From assembly GCF_049243985.1 (NCBI RefSeq), contig NC_135386.1:16832202-16896201 (forward strand): a stretch of 64,000 bases of DNA. Reading direction: 5' to 3'. Source of the DNA: Paroedura picta. Its lineage: Eukaryota; Chordata; Lepidosauria; Squamata; Gekkonidae. How positions within the stretch are numbered: the stretch's first letter is position 1; every line of letters begins with the position of its first letter. A model generated the notes under the pieces. The model had not been told where the DNA came from. It ran no database searches and worked only from the letters and a program-made list of their open reading frames with translations. Made by a program: the position numbers and the translations under genes. Of the stretch, positions 42,750 through 64,000 are shown one piece after another.

Positions 42750-45366
42750 ATCCGCGTCACGTTTTTAATGTACAAGGATCAAACCATTTTACAATGTAGG
42801 AAAATTTAATACAGACTTCTATAAACAACGTATTTACATCAGAAATCACTAGAACAGTGGCCAAGTCTTTTTCACAAATATAAATTAATATTAATTACTG
42901 CTTTGTGTTTTTCTTTTTCCTCCCACCTCTTAAGTCAACAGTTTCCTTTCCCCCCCCTCCCGGAAGTCCATAACCTTGCAAGGAAAGGCCCTTTCGTTCT
43001 CCTGATTACTGGAGACGCTGCAAAGGATGGGCCCGAACGGGCCACGGAAGTGGGTCGTGGCCATTCCGCCCCCCCAACAAAGAACCCATTCGTAATGCAG
43101 CCAAAAGGGACACCAATTCAGCGTCTGTCCATTCTACAGCAAATGTTTACCTGGCTCCCGAGCAGAGCGCTTGACACCCTGTGTGGAAGGGAAGTGAGAA
43201 ATAAAGAGCAGGCTGGTTTTGCTTGCAAAACTGCAAGCAATTAAGGGCTGGAAGGGGGGGGGTGGATGGAGGCGTGGCAAAATCGGCATACCGTGCGATG
43301 GGGGTCTAGCCACCTATTTTTAAAAGCGCGCAGCCCCTCTCTCGCTGTCCACCAACGCTCTTCCAGTTCGGATACTGGGTTTCCCTTAAACTGGTCCTCT
43401 CAGGACAAACCCTCCCCCCATTGAGTGCAAACGTTCAGGAAAGTCACAGGTTAACTTTACGCCCTTGCTGATCGCCCCATCTCCAAATCTCCAAAAAGAA
43501 TCTCCAAATGTGTCCGGTGGGCTGTGAAGGCTGTGAAATACCTACCCCCCCCTTCTTTCTTCCTTCGAAGAATACCTTTCTCTCCAGCCCATCCATAACT
43601 GTGGAGCCACTGGATTGAAATGCAACCCAAGCTCCAGGTTAGCGGAGCTTTTCTCTGTAATACTGGGGTGTCCCTTAAACACGCGCAGAATCCCACGCAA
43701 AAACCCCGTTGCTAGCGACGACGTTATGGCACAGAAAAATCCTTCATGAAGACAGTGGCATTTCGGGAAGGGGAGAAACGTTTAGGATTCATTCACATTG
43801 TTTGCTGGCCACCCGGTCTGAAAATAAGTGGACCCTATAGTGTTTTATTCCTACTCTTGTAGCTTATTGGGATTACGGACCATACGAGAGTCCCCAGCCT
43901 CTCCCCCGGGCTGAGCCCTCTTAGAGAGACTCAGGGGATTTGAATTAACACTTTGGGAATTCGCCCAGCCGCAGCGTTACCAAGCGGTGCCACCCAGGAA
44001 GCAAAACACTGATTCTGGGGTTTGTTTCGGGCTGCTGACTGTTCCTTTTTTAGGAAAAGACAAGCCGGCACCTGCAGGTAGGGAGCGGGAGCCAGGTTTA
44101 AAACACAAGTTGAAGGAATGTCCCCTCTCACATTAATACACATCGTCTTGGCTTCCTGCTCGTCCCGCGCTTGGGAGACGGGCGGATGGAACACTCTGAA
44201 ACGGCACGCAGATTCGATACGAGAGCCGACGGAGATCCTCCTGAGCAGACGTGTGTGATGTTTTCCCAGTGGTCGCTGATGGGCGGAGCATTCGCCACGG
44301 GCTTTCGCCTGACGGGTTGAGGAGTCTGCTCTGCTTGTGAGCCAAGCCACTCCCCCTTTTTGCAGTGCCCTACCGTCCCCTCTGGAGGGCGCCTGTGCTC
44401 CCACGGCCATCTTGAAACACTTCCAGGTCTGCCTTAGCAATCCGGGCTCTGCTTGGGGGACCGATCGGTGCTTTCTCTGCTGAGAAACTTTCTCTGTGTC
44501 ACACATCTGGGTCAACCTTACAGCTGCCGTCAAGTGCAAATGCGGGGAGGGAATCGGGGGCACGAGAACCTCTGTCCGCAACCGCCGAAGCTTCCCCACG
44601 GAGCTGCGCTCCAGTGCCCAGTCCTGCCTCTCATCCAGAGCAGTGGCTTTAGCCCACATGTGGGGCCTCCTCTCTGCCGTTTATCGGGACCTCCCGCCGT
44701 GTACACTGCATCGTAACATGAAAATGGCACGAGGAACGGAGAGGCTGGAAGTCGAATGAGACGTCTGTAAGGTGAGGCATTCACACTACTCTTTTTGGCG
44801 CCGGTTATTCCAGGGATGGCCTTCTTCTCCAAGGCGCACGGTAATACTCAGGATTGGTTGTGACGGGCCATTGCCCCCAGTTCAGGCTTCCTCGCCCATT
44901 CCCCCCTCCCCCCAGCCCCTAATTCACAGGTTGAGCCTCTGAGGCCACAGTCCACATCCCCCCCCTCCGCCCCGCACGCTCACCCCGAATCCTAACTCCA
45001 AATTCGCAGGACTCCTGTCCCACCTGCATTGAAGCCACGGCTGCAAAAGTCTCCGGCGTTCACAGGAGAGTCCCTTCAATCTAGCGTTTGGGGGGGGGGA
45101 GAAACCCCCCAGTGGGCCCGCCCTTTCCCCAGGGTGTGAGGAAAGCAACTCCCGCTGTTTGCCCCGCAGGAATACGGGAGGAGAGATCAGGACTTCAATT
45201 CCCAAGTCCTGAACCATGGCCGGCTCTTTTGATCCTTCTTCAGACGCAAAGCCCAGCCCCACGGCGGCCTGTTTGGAGTCTCCCGGTCGGAGTCTGGTAA
45301 GCCCACAGGTGCCGTTTTCCTCGGAGCCAGTGTGGATCTCGCTCCTCTCCTCTCCTCCCCTGCCCT
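42750..45366 (-). other. CHD2: CHD2 3' UTR
   Basis: Mostly unique sequence from the CHD2 stop down to the poly(A) signal near 42.77 kb, with almost no recognisable mobile elements, in contrast to both sides. Human CHD2 also has a long 3' UTR. The last 150 bases (42755-42900) are AT-rich and look UTR-like. The length of about 2.6 kb rests on the signal position. Confidence 0.65.
42764..42769 (-). terminator. CHD2: CHD2 poly(A) signal ATTAAA
   Basis: On the - strand GTACATTAAAAACGTG carries the common variant hexamer at the end of an AT-rich block. Cleavage would fall at about 42735-42755. I see no competing canonical AATAAA on the - strand near the end of the unique UTR-like sequence. Confidence 0.6.

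Positions 45367-64000
<18,634 letters not shown>

Overview
This is vertebrate nuclear DNA, and the repeats point to a squamate reptile (lizard or gecko type). There are two protein-coding genes arranged tail to tail. RGMA lies on the + strand, with its four coding exons between 14.6 and 35.6 kb. The 3' two thirds of CHD2 lies on the - strand, with 25 coding exons between 45.4 and 63.3 kb; its 5' exons are beyond the right edge. RGMA and CHD2 are also convergent neighbours on human 15q26, so the locus is conserved synteny. Both reading frames stay open across every inferred splice junction, which is strong evidence that the exon borders are right.

Layout. 1-14.1 kb: region upstream of RGMA, with SINEs, old repeat fragments and several unique AT-rich blocks that look like candidate regulatory DNA. 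14.15-14.65 kb: GC-rich RGMA promoter region and a 14-base first coding segment. 14.66-32.37 kb: two large introns with a second GC-rich block around exon 2, many SINEs, a CR1 LINE 3' end and microsatellites. 32.4-35.6 kb: the two large RGMA exons. 35.6 to about 39.2 kb: likely RGMA 3' UTR, containing two fold-back elements. 39.2-42.7 kb: short intergenic stretch rich in repeats. 42.75-45.37 kb: CHD2 3' UTR. 45.37-63.27 kb: CHD2 exons for the second part of the ATPase motor, the SANT-SLIDE DNA-binding region, the CHDCT2 domain and the basic tail. 63.27-64 kb: CHD2 intron.

RGMA encodes a GPI-anchored cell-surface guidance and BMP co-receptor protein. CHD2 encodes a nuclear chromatin remodeller. 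They share a locus but no pathway is evident. The remaining sequence is dominated by mobile-element remnants: at least fifteen copies or half copies of a palindromic hAT-like MITE (many with 8-bp target duplications), three kinds of tRNA-derived SINE, 5S rRNA-derived SINEs, CR1 fragments, an LTR-like dispersed fossil, and several families I can delimit but not name.

I found no exotic operon-like or defence system. The most notable observations are two MITE loci that share an unusual mosaic structure and flank, a perfect 68-bp-arm palindrome with a perfect target duplication in the likely RGMA 3' UTR, an extra RGDS motif in RGMA, a repeat with a hairpin resembling a hammerhead ribozyme core, and opposed poly(A) signals between the two genes.
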